DNA of 64,000 nucleotides, from positions 828,565 through 892,564 of the forward strand of contig NZ_LT964739.1 in assembly GCF_900240265.1 (NCBI RefSeq). The letters run 5' to 3'. The position numbers were made by a program, and so were the translations under genes. The DNA comes from Galactobacillus timonensis (GTDB taxonomy: Bacteria; Bacillota_I; Bacilli_A; Erysipelotrichales; Erysipelotrichaceae). Shown here in pieces: positions 50,679-60,581 of the stretch. The notes below the pieces were generated by a model. It did no database searches, had not been told where the DNA came from, and was given only the letters and a program-made list of their open reading frames with translations. Every line of letters begins with the position of its first letter. Position 1 is the stretch's first letter.

Positions 50679-52030
50679 GAATCTCGGATCGTGATTTTCT
50701 GACGGACATTCCGGCGGCGGATGATCTGAAGGAGAAGCTTGTTTCGTACCGGAAGCAGGGAGAGATCGTTGACGGGTGGCTGAAGATCCGCCTCGAGAAA
50801 GTTCTGCCGATGGTGATGAAGCGGGAGGGCATCGATACATGGGTTGTGTGCAATCATGAGCACAATGAGGACCCGGTGTTCCGTACGCTGTCGCCATGGG
50901 GCATGTTAAGTGCAAGGAGACTTACGATTCTGGTGTTCCATCTCAATGAAAACGGGACGGTGAGCCGCTATTCTCTGACCCATCCGGTGCCGGACATTGG
51001 GAGCTACTATACGGCGGCGTGGCTGAACCCGAAGGGACAGGCGTGGGGTCATGATCGCAATCTTCCGAAGAATGTGAACGGTGTGAAGGTGTCGGAGGTT
51101 CCGGAGACACAGATGGAGTGCCTTGGGCGCTTTGTGCATGAGCTTCATCCCACCAGAATCGGTCTGGACTATTCAACGGTGACGGCGTATGGTGATGGCC
51201 TTTCCTATTCGCTGTATCAGGAAATCATGAAGGTGCTGCCTGAAGAGGATCGTGCGAAGGTCGTGTCGGCGGCTCCACTGTGCGTGGGGTGGCTTGAAAC
51301 AAGAATCGATGAGGAGCTGGATGCGTATACGGGCATTGTTCAGATTGCGCATGCGCTGATCAAGGAGGCCTTCTCTTCGCGGGTTGTTCATCCGGGTGTG
51401 ACGACACAGGATGATGTACGTTTCTGGATGATGCAGAAGTCGGTGGACATGGGTCTTTCGCCATGGTTTGAATATGACTGCGAGATTACGCGGGAAGGCT
51501 TGGGTGAACTGTCCGGGGAGCATGTGATTCTTCCCGGTGACCTCCTGCATTGTGATATCGGTTTCCGGTATCTTGGTCTTTGCACGGATACGCAGGAGAT
51601 GGCGTATGTGCTGAAGAATGATGAAACGGATGCGCCGAAGGAGCTGAAGGATGCGATGGCGGCGACCAATCGTCTGCAGGAGATTACGCTGAATGAGTTT
51701 GCGGCGGGACGTACGGGCAATGAGATTCTTGCCAGCGCCAGAGCACGGGCAGAGGCCCAAGGTCTTGAGCCGTGCATCTATTGTCATCCGCTGGGCTTTG
51801 ACGGTCATGCGGCGGGACCGACGATCGGCCTGTGGGATATGCAGGGCGGTGTACCCGGGGAAGGCGACTATGTGATGCATGATCATACGTGCTATTCTCT
51901 GGAACTGAATGCGGCGGTGCCTCTGTGGGGCCAGAAGGTTCCCTTCAGCATGGAGACCGATGTGATGCTCAGGGATGGGAAGAAGTATTACATGGCCGGG
52001 CGTCAGACGCAGTTCCATCTGATTGGATGA
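50675..52030 (+). CDS. M24-family peptidase-like protein (creatinase fold)
   Basis: The 451-residue protein has an M24 C-terminal domain with DLLHCDIGFRYLGLCTDTQEM (Asp pair), CHPLGFDGHAAGP (His) and YSLELNAAVPLWG plus FSMETDVML (acidic ligands). Some positions differ from classical aminopeptidases (LELN in place of the usual EP), so catalytic activity is less certain. The ATG overlaps the upstream stop (ATGA). Another M24 gene at 39600 is quite divergent from it. Confidence 0.8.
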   Translation: MRISDRDFLTDIPAADDLKEKLVSYRKQGEIVDGWLKIRLEKVLPMVMKREGIDTWVVCNHEHNEDPVFRTLSPWGMLSARRLTILVFHLNENGTVSRYSLTHPVPDIGSYYTAAWLNPKGQAWGHDRNLPKNVNGVKVSEVPETQMECLGRFVHELHPTRIGLDYSTVTAYGDGLSYSLYQEIMKVLPEEDRAKVVSAAPLCVGWLETRIDEELDAYTGIVQIAHALIKEAFSSRVVHPGVTTQDDVRFWMMQKSVDMGLSPWFEYDCEITREGLGELSGEHVILPGDLLHCDIGFRYLGLCTDTQEMAYVLKNDETDAPKELKDAMAATNRLQEITLNEFAAGRTGNEILASARARAEAQGLEPCIYCHPLGFDGHAAGPTIGLWDMQGGVPGEGDYVMHDHTCYSLELNAAVPLWGQKVPFSMETDVMLRDGKKYYMAGRQTQFHLIG

Positions 52031-52036
52031 GAAGTG

Positions 52037-53215
52037 ATGCGTAGGCGTTCCGTTCTGTATCTGCAGGTCAGTGTGGCGCTGTATTCGCTGGCGGCGAACT
52101 TTGCGCATCCGATTGAGCCTGCGTTCTTTCAGGAATTGAACCTTCCGGATTATACGTTCGGCGTTGCCTTTGCGTGCATGGCATTTGCGTGCTTTCTGTT
52201 TTCACCCTTCTGGGGAAAGATTGCGGAGCGGATCGGCATAGCGAAGGTGATGGCGATCGGCTATGGTGGTTATGCGCTGGGGCAGTTCTTCTTTCTGCAG
52301 TCAGGCAATGCATGGGAAGTGGCTCTGGCACGGTTGTTTGCGGGGTTTTTCATCGCGGCGGTGATGGACGGTCAGATCATGTACATCCTGACAGTTGAGA
52401 AGGCGGAGAAGACAGGGGCATCGCTGGCGGTGATGGCATCGGTGTCGGCAGTGTTCAGTGCGTTCGGCTATCTGATCGGGGGCCTGATCGGCAGCCGGTC
52501 GGTGCGGTTGGCAATCGTTGCGCAGATCGTGGGGCTGGCACTGATCGGAATACTGGTTCTGGTCTTCCTGGAGGATCAGGAACGTAAAACGGCGGGCGGC
52601 AGGCTTTCACTGAAGACGATGAATCCGTTCTCTTCCTTTGTGGAGATGAGTGGGATCATGAGCCGGATGGTGGTGCTGTTTCTTGCGGTGGCATTGATTA
52701 CGTCGCTGGCTTCGAACTGCTATGATCAGTGCTTCAACTACTTCATCCGTGATCAGTATGGCTTTGAGCCGTCGATGAACGGAATCCTGAAGGGGATTTC
52801 GGGTGTCATTACGCTGGCTGCCAATGCGACGGTTTCGGTGTGGCTGTTGAAGAAGACGGATATTTTCCGCAGTATTGTTCCAGTGTTTCTGGTCTGTGCA
52901 CTGATGCTGGTGGGTATTGTGGTCTCTGATGCGATTGTGCCGTTTGTTGTGCTGAATGTGGTGCTGTTTGGATTCAATGCCATCTACAAGCCGCTGCTGC
53001 AGGCAATGATCGGGCGGCTGGACAGTGGTGAGCAGGGCATCCTGGTCGGCGCTTATAATGGTTTCAACAGCGTTGGCAGCGTGATCGGTTCGCTTGTGGC
53101 GGGATTTACGTATGTGGCGTCGCCGCGCGGTTCATTTGTGGCTGCGGCCGTGTGCTTCGCTGCGGCTGCGATATTCGCGGTCGGTTTAAGGAAAGAATAC
53201 GAGAGGCAGGAGTAA
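52037..53215 (+). CDS. MFS transporter
   Basis: The 392-residue protein has about 12 helices and the MFS loop FWGKIAERIGIAKVMAIG (GxxxDRxGxK-like) between helices 2 and 3. The second half repeats the pattern with ATVSVWLLKKTD. Substrates are unknown; the position among peptidases suggests export or import of peptides, amino acids or a product. The ATG at 52037 is preferred over GTG 52034. The SD is weak. Confidence 0.85.
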   Translation: MRRRSVLYLQVSVALYSLAANFAHPIEPAFFQELNLPDYTFGVAFACMAFACFLFSPFWGKIAERIGIAKVMAIGYGGYALGQFFFLQSGNAWEVALARLFAGFFIAAVMDGQIMYILTVEKAEKTGASLAVMASVSAVFSAFGYLIGGLIGSRSVRLAIVAQIVGLALIGILVLVFLEDQERKTAGGRLSLKTMNPFSSFVEMSGIMSRMVVLFLAVALITSLASNCYDQCFNYFIRDQYGFEPSMNGILKGISGVITLAANATVSVWLLKKTDIFRSIVPVFLVCALMLVGIVVSDAIVPFVVLNVVLFGFNAIYKPLLQAMIGRLDSGEQGILVGAYNGFNSVGSVIGSLVAGFTYVASPRGSFVAAAVCFAAAAIFAVGLRKEYERQE

Positions 53216-53218
53216 GGT

Positions 53219-54409
53219 ATGGAGTTTCGCAATGAAGATATTGATCTTTCGGTATTGAAGCAGCGGGCATTCAATTACCGGTGGGCTGAGGTGCCGGAGG
53301 GTGTTCTTCCTTTGACGGCTGCAGACCCGGATTTCAAGCCGGCGCCGGAAATCAGTGAGGCGCTGAAGAAGTATATCGACGGGGGCTATTTCAGCTATAC
53401 GCCGGCCCGGGGCTTTGATTCGTTCAAGAAGAGTATTGTCCGGGCAATGAAGGAACGAAAGGGAGAAGACATTAATCCTGCCCAGGTTCTGCCGGTTGAT
53501 TCGGCTGCCCGGGGCATGTTCATTACGGCGGAGGCGATCCTGAAGCCGGGTGATGAGGCGATTGTCTTTGATCCGGTAGACTTTCTGTTCAAGGCAAGCG
53601 TGGATCACGCAGGTGCGACAGCCGTGCGCTATCCGACGCATGTGGAGAACGGGTACATCGATCTTTCGGACATTGAGGATTATGTGACGGAACATACGAA
53701 GATGATCTGTTTCTGCAATCCTCATAATCCGCTGGGAATGTGCTATCGGAAAGATCAGCTGGAACATCTGCTGGATGTGGCGAACCGCCATGGTCTTTAC
53801 ATTATGAATGATGAGATCTGGTCGGATATTGTATATGCGGATGCGCAGTACATTTCGTTATTGAACCTTGGCAATGAGAAGAATACGCGGACGGTGACGG
53901 TATATGGCTTCTCCAAGTCGTTCGGCATTGCGGGTCTGCGGGTCGGCTGTATCTATACGGTGAATAATCCGGAATTGTTTGCAAAGCTTGTGGATGCGTC
54001 CACCGTTGATACGACGGCGGGCGGTGTATCTTCGCTGTCGCAGGTTGCGGGTCAGGCGTGCCTGGATTCGTGCTTCTACTGGACGGACAGCTTCGTGAAG
54101 TATCTGCAGCAGAACCGGGATACGATTGTGGACTATGTGAATTCGACAGGTGTGCTTTCTGCCCGTAAGCCGCAGGCAACCTACGTTGTGTTTGTGAACA
54201 TTGAGAAGACGGGCCTGACGTCGCAGCAGTTCGTTGATTTCATGCGTGATCATGCGAAGCTGGCTCTGGTTGCGGGCGGTGAGAAGTTTTTCGGTCCGCG
54301 TTCCAACGGCTATATCCGTATCTGTTATGCGACGAGTCATGAGATGGTTGCGGAAGGTCTGAAGCGGCTCGACAGCGGCCTGAAAGAGCTGATGCGGGAT
54401 CGGAAATGA
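53219..54409 (+). CDS. PLP-dependent MalY/PatB-type aminotransferase or C-S lyase
   Basis: The 396-residue fold-type I enzyme has LPLTAADPDFKPAPEI, GYFSYTPARGFDSFK, CNPHNPLGMCY, NDEIWSDIV and the PLP lysine in YGFSKSFGIAGLRVG. MalY/PatB enzymes are cystathionine beta-lyases or aminotransferases; the N-terminal D-x-K-x-R-A pattern is loosely kept. Its place after peptidases fits sulfur or branched amino-acid catabolism. AGGAG precedes the ATG. Confidence 0.87.
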   Translation: MEFRNEDIDLSVLKQRAFNYRWAEVPEGVLPLTAADPDFKPAPEISEALKKYIDGGYFSYTPARGFDSFKKSIVRAMKERKGEDINPAQVLPVDSAARGMFITAEAILKPGDEAIVFDPVDFLFKASVDHAGATAVRYPTHVENGYIDLSDIEDYVTEHTKMICFCNPHNPLGMCYRKDQLEHLLDVANRHGLYIMNDEIWSDIVYADAQYISLLNLGNEKNTRTVTVYGFSKSFGIAGLRVGCIYTVNNPELFAKLVDASTVDTTAGGVSSLSQVAGQACLDSCFYWTDSFVKYLQQNRDTIVDYVNSTGVLSARKPQATYVVFVNIEKTGLTSQQFVDFMRDHAKLALVAGGEKFFGPRSNGYIRICYATSHEMVAEGLKRLDSGLKELMRDRK

Positions 54410-54831
54410 GTGTGGAAACCAACAGTATTCTGATCCGCGAAGAGGATCGCGCTGTCCTTGTGGGCGGTGTGACGATTGCGGTGTTTGGCGTTCTATTGGT
54501 GCTGTCACTGGCTGCGGAGGATGAGGTGCGTGCCGGCCTGAGTGATCTGATCTGGGTGCTGATCGCGGTGATTGCGCTTGGAGTGTTTCTGATTGTGCTG
54601 CATTACCGGGTGACGCTGACATTCGACGAGGAAGGTATGACCTACCAGGGGCTGTTCAGAAAGAAGAGATGTACCTATCATGATCTGATGACGGTGCACT
54701 GCTCGAAGAAGCTGATCAACATCTACGCAAGAGACGGCTGGAAAAAGAAGAACTTCCAGGCGGATATTCATAACTATCCGGAGGTGATGTACCTGCTCAA
54801 GCGGAACAAGGTTGAACTGATCATGGGCTAG
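54406..54831 (+). CDS. Membrane protein of unknown function, PH-like soluble part
   Basis: The 141-residue protein has two transmembrane helices (about residues 17-36 and 47-65) and a soluble C-terminal domain with FDEEGMTYQGLFRKKRCTYHDLM, reminiscent of small bacterial PH-like proteins. The ATG overlaps the aminotransferase stop (ATGA), so it is the last gene of the peptide-breakdown operon. I do not recognise a specific function. Confidence 0.7.
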   Translation: MSVETNSILIREEDRAVLVGGVTIAVFGVLLVLSLAAEDEVRAGLSDLIWVLIAVIALGVFLIVLHYRVTLTFDEEGMTYQGLFRKKRCTYHDLMTVHCSKKLINIYARDGWKKKNFQADIHNYPEVMYLLKRNKVELIMG

Positions 54832-54933
54832 CGGACTGAATACTCATGTGTTGGTTCGCGTTATTATGGAAAGCAATATATCTTCCATTTTGGGTGTAGT
54901 TGATGGGACAATCAGAACCTGTTGCCGATCGAA

Positions 54934-54973
54934 AAAAAGCATTCATCAATTGAATGATTGATGAGTGCTTTTT
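54934..54973. terminator. Bidirectional terminator
   Basis: AAAAAGCATTCATCAAT pairs with ATTGATGAGTGCTTTTT (one wobble) around TGAATG, with T-runs on both strands. Confidence 0.88.
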
Positions 54974-55145
54974 CGCCGGTGAATAAATAAGAGGCATTGT
55001 CAAAGTGCTTTGGCAGGAAGCGAACTTCCCTGCGCTTATTTATATAGTATGGATTACTTCAGGTCATATCCAGTGGTCCAGCGTGCCATTTTCAGAAGAT
55101 CTGAAACCAAAGGGTTAATGGAAGTTCCACAACTGGTTGAGATAA
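54974..55145. other. Intergenic stretch, nothing recognised
   Basis: Between the terminator and the tRNA-Pro terminator I see no gene, RNA or clear repeat. The stretch 54832-54933 is also empty. Confidence 0.5.
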
Positions 55146-55173
55146 ACAAAAGCCGCATCATTATGCGGCTTTC
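55146..55173 (-). terminator. tRNA-Pro terminator (minus strand)
   Basis: AAAGCCGCAT / ATGCGGCTTT with a 4-base loop; on the minus strand TTTTGTTT follows. Confidence 0.8.
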
Positions 55174-55180
55174 TTAACTA

Positions 55181-55257
<77 letters not shown>

Positions 55258-55507
55258 AGCTTTGACGCAAACGATATGTTAACACAAGAGGAGGAAAAAA
55301 ACTATAGAATATTTGGCTTTTTGGAAAAAATCAGGATCAAATTTGGGAACCATATATGTTCTGTCTAAGAAAAAGTGCAGGGGGTAAAACCTCAGCATCG
55401 GTCACTATACGGTGGCGGCTGTCCTTCCGGTGCGAAGTATAAGGCATCAGGGAGGTAAGAACATTGTACCGGGCCTCCCTTATTGAATTCCGGTAAGGAG
55501 GGTTCCT

Positions 55508-55606
55508 ATGACAGTAGGAGAAATGACTCTGATTGTTTCATTAATTGGAATTGTTCTCTCTGCGTTCAGCCTTGGTTACAAGGTCGGACGTGGTTCAAAA
55601 AAATGA
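55508..55606 (+). CDS. Small membrane peptide, putative type I toxin, copy 2
   Basis: A 32-residue peptide starting MTVGEMTLIVSLIG and ending GYKVGRGSKK. It has one membrane helix and a basic tail, and shares 28 of 32 residues with copy 1. AAGGAGGG lies before the ATG and can pair with CCTCCCTTA in the leader. Confidence 0.75.
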   Translation: MTVGEMTLIVSLIGIVLSAFSLGYKVGRGSKK

Positions 55607-55680
55607 CCGCCTAGCTCTCAAACGTTAGCGGTCATTTCGTCTAACCGGAAAGGGCAGCCGTCACTGGTGACCCTTTTTTC
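55597..55680 (-). ncRNA. Predicted antisense RNA, copy 2
   Basis: Promoter TTGCAA (55714-55709), 16 bp, TATACT (55692-55687) on the minus strand. The RNA would end after the stem over the toxin stop codon, at a run of seven T residues (55603-55597). Confidence 0.7.
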
Positions 55681-55906
55681 ACTTTCAGTATAAGGAAAAA
55701 AAAGATAATTGCAATCAGTGAAAATTTCTTGTTGAGATGTTGGGGAAGCGCCGGTGTTCCGCCTAAGAAAAAGTGCAGGGGGTAAAACCTCAGCATCGGT
55801 CACTATACGGTGGCGGCTGTCCTTCCGGTGTGCAGTATAAGGCATCAGGGAGGTGAGAATATTGTACCGGGCCTCCCTTATTGAATTTCCGGTAAGGAGG
55901 TATCCA

Positions 55907-56005
55907 ATGACAATTGAGGAAATGGGTCTGATTGTTTCACTGATTGGAATCGTTCTCTCTGCGCTCAGTCTTGGCTACAAGATTGGACGTGGTTCTAAAA
56001 AATGA
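55907..56005 (+). CDS. Small membrane peptide, putative type I toxin, copy 3
   Basis: A 32-residue peptide starting MTIEEMGLIVSLIG and ending GYKIGRGSKK. It is the most diverged copy (27 of 32 identical to either other copy), with changes that keep hydrophobicity, which argues for selection on the peptide. TAAGGAGG precedes the ATG. Confidence 0.75.
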   Translation: MTIEEMGLIVSLIGIVLSALSLGYKIGRGSKK

Positions 56006-56079
56006 CCGCCTCGCTCTCTAACGTTAGCGGTCAACTTAGCTAAACGGAAAGGGCAGCCGTCACTGGTGACCCTTTTTCC
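55997..56079 (-). ncRNA. Predicted antisense RNA, copy 3
   Basis: Promoter TTGAAA (56113-56108), 16 bp, TATACT (56091-56086) on the minus strand. It ends at TGACCGC/GCGGTCA followed by six T residues. The spacer sequence differs from copies 1 and 2 while both promoter boxes are kept. Confidence 0.7.
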
Positions 56080-56202
56080 AGCTTCAGTATAGAAGAAATA
56101 GAGATAATTTCAAATGGAAATGCTACAGGTTGCGGTTGATGAATAATTATGGGACATCTAATGAGTTCGATAAAACATGGAATGATGAAGCTCAATTTTC
56201 GA

Positions 56203-56715
56203 TTATAGTACGAGTGACGGTGCTGCATATACACGGCCGAGCAGCTCCTGATTGAGGGCATAGAGTCCCTTGGGATCGGATCCATAGAGCTTGTACTTCT
56301 TAATCAGATCATCGGCATTCTTTTCCTCTTCGCCTTGTTCTTTAACAAACCAGTCAAGAAACTGCATTGTGCGATAATCATTTACTGCTTTAGCCGCATC
56401 ATATAATCCATTAATCAGGGATGTAACGTAGGCTTCATGCTTTAAGCCGGCCTGCAGCGCATCCATTGGTTCTTTAATTTCTTCCATCGGTTTTTCAATC
56501 GCTTCAAAGGTGACGCGTGCACCGTTATTGAACAGGTAGGTGCGCATTAACATTGCATGGTCGCGTTCCTCCTGTGCCTGAATCGTGTACCAGTTGGCAA
56601 ACCCATCCAGTCCAATATCTTCAAAATGGTTCGCAAAATAGAGATAAAGATAAGCTGAATAAAATTCCTTGTTGACCTGGGTGTTGATCAGTTCGGCAAC
56701 TTTTTTATCTAACAT
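56203..56715 (-). CDS. ftnA: Ferritin
   Basis: The 170-residue four-helix protein has the ferroxidase ligands Glu17 (NKEFYSAYLYL), Glu50 and His53 (QEERDHAM), and the second-pair Glu and Gln in VKEQGEEEKNADD. It stores iron as ferric mineral and protects against iron-driven oxidative damage. AAAGGAG precedes the ATG. The 90 bp between it and cassette 3 contains nothing recognised. Confidence 0.95.
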   Translation of the reverse strand: MLDKKVAELINTQVNKEFYSAYLYLYFANHFEDIGLDGFANWYTIQAQEERDHAMLMRTYLFNNGARVTFEAIEKPMEEIKEPMDALQAGLKHEAYVTSLINGLYDAAKAVNDYRTMQFLDWFVKEQGEEEKNADDLIKKYKLYGSDPKGLYALNQELLGRVYAAPSLVL

Positions 56716-56833
56716 ATTCTTATTCTCCTTTGTTAGCTTCCGCTTACTTTATAGTATGCACTGCCGTGATAATCAAGCAGATACGATGAAGATTACCATC
56801 CGTATCGTCACCATTTCATGCGAAAATAAGATC

Positions 56834-57976
56834 ATGAAATTACAGAAGGTTGTCTCACTTGTTCTGATTATCGCACTTCTTGGCGGCTGCGGTGCACCGG
56901 CTGCTGTAACTTCTTCTTCTGCTCCTTCAGCTTCATCGGTTTCGACGCCGGTACCAACACCTTCTGTCTACAGCGCTGATCTTTTTATGGTCGGTGACTG
57001 TTTAATGCATCTGTCGGTAACAAATGATGGGCGTCAGGAAGATGGAACGTACGACTATTCAAAACAGTTTGCGCAGATTGCTGCAATGGCAAAGAACTAT
57101 GATCTTCGCTACTACAATCAGGAAAGCATCCTGGGTGGAGAGGAGCTTGGCTATTCCGGATATCCGCAGTTCAATACATCGGATGGGGTCGGTGAGACAT
57201 TGATCCGTGATGGCTTCAATATGGTGTCTCTCGCCAATAATCATGCACTGGATATGGGGGTAGCAGGAATTGAGCATAGCATGGCTTTCTGGAGATCACA
57301 TCCCGAAGTATGTGTTTCCGGCACGAACCTGTCAGAGGAAGAACGAAAGAAAATTCCCGTGATATGCGTAAATGGAATTACGGCGGCGTTTCTTTCCTGG
57401 ACCTATGGCACCAACGGATTGAATCCGCCGGCTGGTAGGGAATATCTTGTCAACGTTTATGCCGGCCATGAGGATGAGATGCTCGAGCAGGTAAAAGCCG
57501 CCGATGAACTGGCCGATCTCGTCGTCATTGCGATGCACTGGGGAGTGGAATATACGCTGAAGCAGACAAGTGAGCAGGAACGTCTGGCGCAGGAACTGTC
57601 GGATGCCGGCGCGGATCTGATCATCGGCTGTCATCCCCATGTGATTGAGCCGGTGACCTGGATCAACGGAAAGACGCTGTGCTTCTATTCTCTGGGAAAT
57701 ATGATCAGTGCCCAGACGAAAGAGGCGACGCATATCGGCATGGCCGGCGGCGTCACGATTACAAAGACCGTACAGCCGGATGGCTCTTCTTCGACGGTAT
57801 TGTCGAATCCGCGGGCAGATCTTTTCTACAACTCCTACAAAGAAGGGGCGAACGGTTTCTATGATTTCCGGGAGATTCCGTTTACGGAACTGGAAGACGC
57901 AAACATGCAGGCGATGTATCAGAAATATCTTCCTGTCATCACGTCGCTGGACAGTACCATTTCGATCGGTGTCTGA
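56834..57976 (+). CDS. CapA-family metallophosphatase-like lipoprotein
   Basis: The 380-residue protein starts with a lipoprotein signal (MKLQKVVSLVLIIALLGGC; Cys19), a Ser/Pro linker, then a CapA/PgsA domain: FMVGDCLMH, RYYNQESILGG, NMVSLANNHALDMG, IAMHWGVEY and IIGCHPHVIEPV with metal-binding Asp/Asn/His residues. CapA proteins take part in polyglutamate or capsule synthesis or act as envelope phosphodiesterases. The start at 56834 is chosen for the signal peptide; the SD is weak and an ATG at 56786 is in frame. Confidence 0.85.
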   Translation: MKLQKVVSLVLIIALLGGCGAPAAVTSSSAPSASSVSTPVPTPSVYSADLFMVGDCLMHLSVTNDGRQEDGTYDYSKQFAQIAAMAKNYDLRYYNQESILGGEELGYSGYPQFNTSDGVGETLIRDGFNMVSLANNHALDMGVAGIEHSMAFWRSHPEVCVSGTNLSEEERKKIPVICVNGITAAFLSWTYGTNGLNPPAGREYLVNVYAGHEDEMLEQVKAADELADLVVIAMHWGVEYTLKQTSEQERLAQELSDAGADLIIGCHPHVIEPVTWINGKTLCFYSLGNMISAQTKEATHIGMAGGVTITKTVQPDGSSSTVLSNPRADLFYNSYKEGANGFYDFREIPFTELEDANMQAMYQKYLPVITSLDSTISIGV

Positions 57977-58086
57977 GCAGGATGGAAACGGTTTAGTGAT
58001 ATTTTCCGGAGGCGGGACAGTTCCATTTCGGCCCGATTGTGAGTATCATAACAATTACAACAAGAACCAAAAAAAAGGAGAATTCT

Positions 58087-60486
58087 ATGGCAGAACCGAA
58101 CACTACCGTACCGGCAGTGGAGGAAAAGGGCCCCATCACTGATTCACTTCTTTCGAAGATGAATGAATACTGGATGGCGGCCAACTATCTCTCTGCTGCT
58201 CAGCTCTACCTCCTCGACAATCCTCTGCTGAAAAAGCCGCTGACCCGTGACATGATCAAGCACAAGATTGTCGGACACTGGGGCACCGTCCCGGGACAGA
58301 ACTTTGTCTTCGTTCATTGCAATCGGGTGATCAAGCGGTATGACCTCGACATGATCCTTCTGTCCGGACCGGGCCATGGCGGTAACTTCTTCATCGCCAA
58401 CGACTGGCTCGACGGATCCTATACCGACGTCTATCCTGAAATTTCGCAGGATGAAAAGGGTCTGCAGCGGATGTTCAAGCGCTTCAGCTTCCCGGGCGGA
58501 GTGCCGTCGCATTGTGCGCCAGAGACGCCTGGTTCCATTAACGAGGGTGGGGAGCTTGGTTATTCGCTGGCTCACGGCTTTGGCGCTGTTCTGGATAATC
58601 CGGATCTGATTGCGACTGTCATTGTCGGCGATGGTGAAGCCGAGACGGGGCCCTTAGCTACGTCGTGGCACAGCAACAAGTTCCTGAATCCGATTACGGA
58701 TGGAGCTGTTCTTCCGGTTCTTCATCTCAATGGATATAAGATCTCGAACCCGACTGTCCTTTCCCGCATCTCTCACGAGGAGCTGGAAGATCTGATGAAG
58801 GGCTACGGCTGGGAGCCGCACTTCGTCGAAGGCAGCGATCCGATGACGATGCACCGGCTGATGGCCGAGACGATGGATACCTGCATCGAAGAGATCAAGG
58901 CGATCCAGAAGCACGCTCGTGAAACGGGTGATGCGACACGTCCGCGCTGGCCGATGATTGTGCTGCGTACGCCGAAGGGCTGGACGGGGCCGAAGGAAGT
59001 GGAAGGCAAGCCTGTTGAGGGCTGTTTCCGTGCCCATCAGGTTCCGGTCGACATGTCAAAGCCGGAACATGTAGGCATGGTCGAGGCCTGGCTCAGGAGC
59101 TATCATCCGGAGAAGCTGTTCAATGAAGACGGTTCGCTGCGCGCAGATCTGAAGGAGCTGGCACCGAAGGGGGATCGCCGGATCGGCGCCAATCCGCACG
59201 CTAACGGCGGCAAGTTGCTGCGTGACCTTGTGGTTCCTGACTTCCGCAATTATGGCGTCAAGATGGAGGGACACGGCACTGTTACGGCACAGGATATGAC
59301 GGAGCTCGGCAGGTTTGTGGCCGATGTGTTCCGTGCCAATCAGAAGAGCCGCAACTTCCGTTCCTTTTCGCCGGATGAGGCACTTTCCAATCGTCTGAAC
59401 TATGCCTTTGAAGCGACCAACCGGCAATGGGAGGCTCCGATTGAGCCGAATGATGAACTGCTGTCAAGTGATGGACGTTTCCTGGATTCGTTCCTTTCGG
59501 AACATATGTGCGAAGGATGGCTGGAAGGGTATCTGTTGACGGGGCGCCATGGCTTCTTTGATTCCTATGAGGCATTTGCGCGTATCATTGACTCGATGGC
59601 TGCGCAGCACGCCAAGTGGCTCAAGGTGTGCAATCAGCTGTCGTGGCGCGAGGAGATTGCTTCGCTGAACATCATTCTGACGTCGCATATCTGGCAGCAG
59701 GATCACAACGGCTTTACGCATCAGGATCCGGGTTTCCTGGATCATATTGCCAACAAGAAGGCAGACGTTGTTCGTCTCTATCTTCCGCCTGATGCCAACT
59801 GTCTGCTGTCGTGCTTCGATCACTGCATCAAGTCGAAGAACTATGTCAATGTCATCGTGGCATCCAAGCATCCTCGTCCCCAGTGGCTGAGCATGGATGA
59901 GGCGGTGAAGCACTGCACCCAGGGCATCGGCATCTGGAGCTGGGCTTCAACCGATATCGGCGAGGAGCCGGATGTTGTCATGGCATGTGCCGGCGATACG
60001 CCGACGCTGGAAGCTCTTGCGGCGACATCGATTCTGCATGAATATCTGCCGGAGGTGAAGGTTCGCTTCATCAACGTTGTGGATCTCTTCAAGCTGCAGC
60101 CGGCAAGCGAGCATCCGCACGGTCTGACAGATGCGGAATATGACATGTTATTTACGAAGGACAAGCCGATCGTGTTTGCGTTCCACGGCTATCCGACGCT
60201 GATTCATGAGCTGACCTACCGCCGCCATAACCGCGATCTCCATGTGCGCGGCTATAAGGAAGAGGGAACGATTACGACGCCGTTCGACATGCGTGTGCAG
60301 AACGACATTGACCGCTTCCATCTGGTTCAGGATGTTCTGCTGCGGCTGCCGAAGCTTGGCAATCGCGGAGCGTATCTGTATCAGCTGATGAATGATAAGC
60401 TGGTGGCTCATAAGCAGTACATTCAGGAGTACGGCCGCGATATGCCGGAGATTGAAGACTGGCAGTGGAAGCCGCTCCACGACTGA
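58087..60486 (+). CDS. xfp: Xylulose-5-phosphate/fructose-6-phosphate phosphoketolase
   Basis: The 799-residue protein matches phosphoketolase in length and motifs: [52 protein letters not shown], the thiamine diphosphate motif [14 protein letters not shown] and a C-terminal [13 protein letters not shown]. It splits xylulose- or fructose-phosphate to acetyl phosphate, the key step of heterolactic or bifid-type fermentation. AAGGAG precedes ATG 58087. A terminator follows. Confidence 0.97.
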   Translation: MAEPNTTVPAVEEKGPITDSLLSKMNEYWMAANYLSAAQLYLLDNPLLKKPLTRDMIKHKIVGHWGTVPGQNFVFVHCNRVIKRYDLDMILLSGPGHGGNFFIANDWLDGSYTDVYPEISQDEKGLQRMFKRFSFPGGVPSHCAPETPGSINEGGELGYSLAHGFGAVLDNPDLIATVIVGDGEAETGPLATSWHSNKFLNPITDGAVLPVLHLNGYKISNPTVLSRISHEELEDLMKGYGWEPHFVEGSDPMTMHRLMAETMDTCIEEIKAIQKHARETGDATRPRWPMIVLRTPKGWTGPKEVEGKPVEGCFRAHQVPVDMSKPEHVGMVEAWLRSYHPEKLFNEDGSLRADLKELAPKGDRRIGANPHANGGKLLRDLVVPDFRNYGVKMEGHGTVTAQDMTELGRFVADVFRANQKSRNFRSFSPDEALSNRLNYAFEATNRQWEAPIEPNDELLSSDGRFLDSFLSEHMCEGWLEGYLLTGRHGFFDSYEAFARIIDSMAAQHAKWLKVCNQLSWREEIASLNIILTSHIWQQDHNGFTHQDPGFLDHIANKKADVVRLYLPPDANCLLSCFDHCIKSKNYVNVIVASKHPRPQWLSMDEAVKHCTQGIGIWSWASTDIGEEPDVVMACAGDTPTLEALAATSILHEYLPEVKVRFINVVDLFKLQPASEHPHGLTDAEYDMLFTKDKPIVFAFHGYPTLIHELTYRRHNRDLHVRGYKEEGTITTPFDMRVQNDIDRFHLVQDVLLRLPKLGNRGAYLYQLMNDKLVAHKQYIQEYGRDMPEIEDWQWKPLHD

Positions 60487-60505
60487 TCGCATTAATGAAT
60501 GGTTC

Positions 60506-60545
60506 CATGCCCGCAGGCGTAATGTTTGCGGGCATGATTTGTTTC
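60506..60545 (+). terminator. Terminator of xfp
   Basis: CATGCCCGCA (60506-60515) and TGCGGGCATG (60527-60536) form a 10-bp stem followed by ATTTGTTTC. Confidence 0.75.
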
Positions 60546-60546
60546 T

Positions 60547-60575
60547 GAGACAAACAGGATGTTCCATCGTAAAAT
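60547..60575 (+). promoter_or_regulatory. Candidate promoter of the small membrane protein gene
   Basis: GAGACA (60547-60552), 17 bp, TAAAAT (60570-60575). The ATG at 60582 follows six bases later, the same spacing as the leaderless candidates at 18450 and 21377, although AGAGGA abuts the ATG. Confidence 0.4.
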
Positions 60576-60581
60576 AGAGGA

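Larger units (their letters stand above)
55343..55714. repeat. Toxin/antisense cassette, copy 2
   Basis: Same order of elements as copy 1: AAAAAGTGCAGGGG, conserved leader, GGGAGG/CCTCCC, SD, 32-codon frame, two hairpins and a minus-strand promoter. The leader is nearly identical to copy 1 over about 150 bp although 35 kb separates them. Confidence 0.8.
55740..56113. repeat. Toxin/antisense cassette, copy 3
   Basis: Follows copy 2 after about 25 bp and has the same plan. The leader differs slightly (GTGTGCAGTATAAGG, GGGAGGTGAGAATATT) but keeps all pairing elements. Tandem copies 2 and 3 beside tRNA-Pro suggest duplication in place. Confidence 0.8.
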
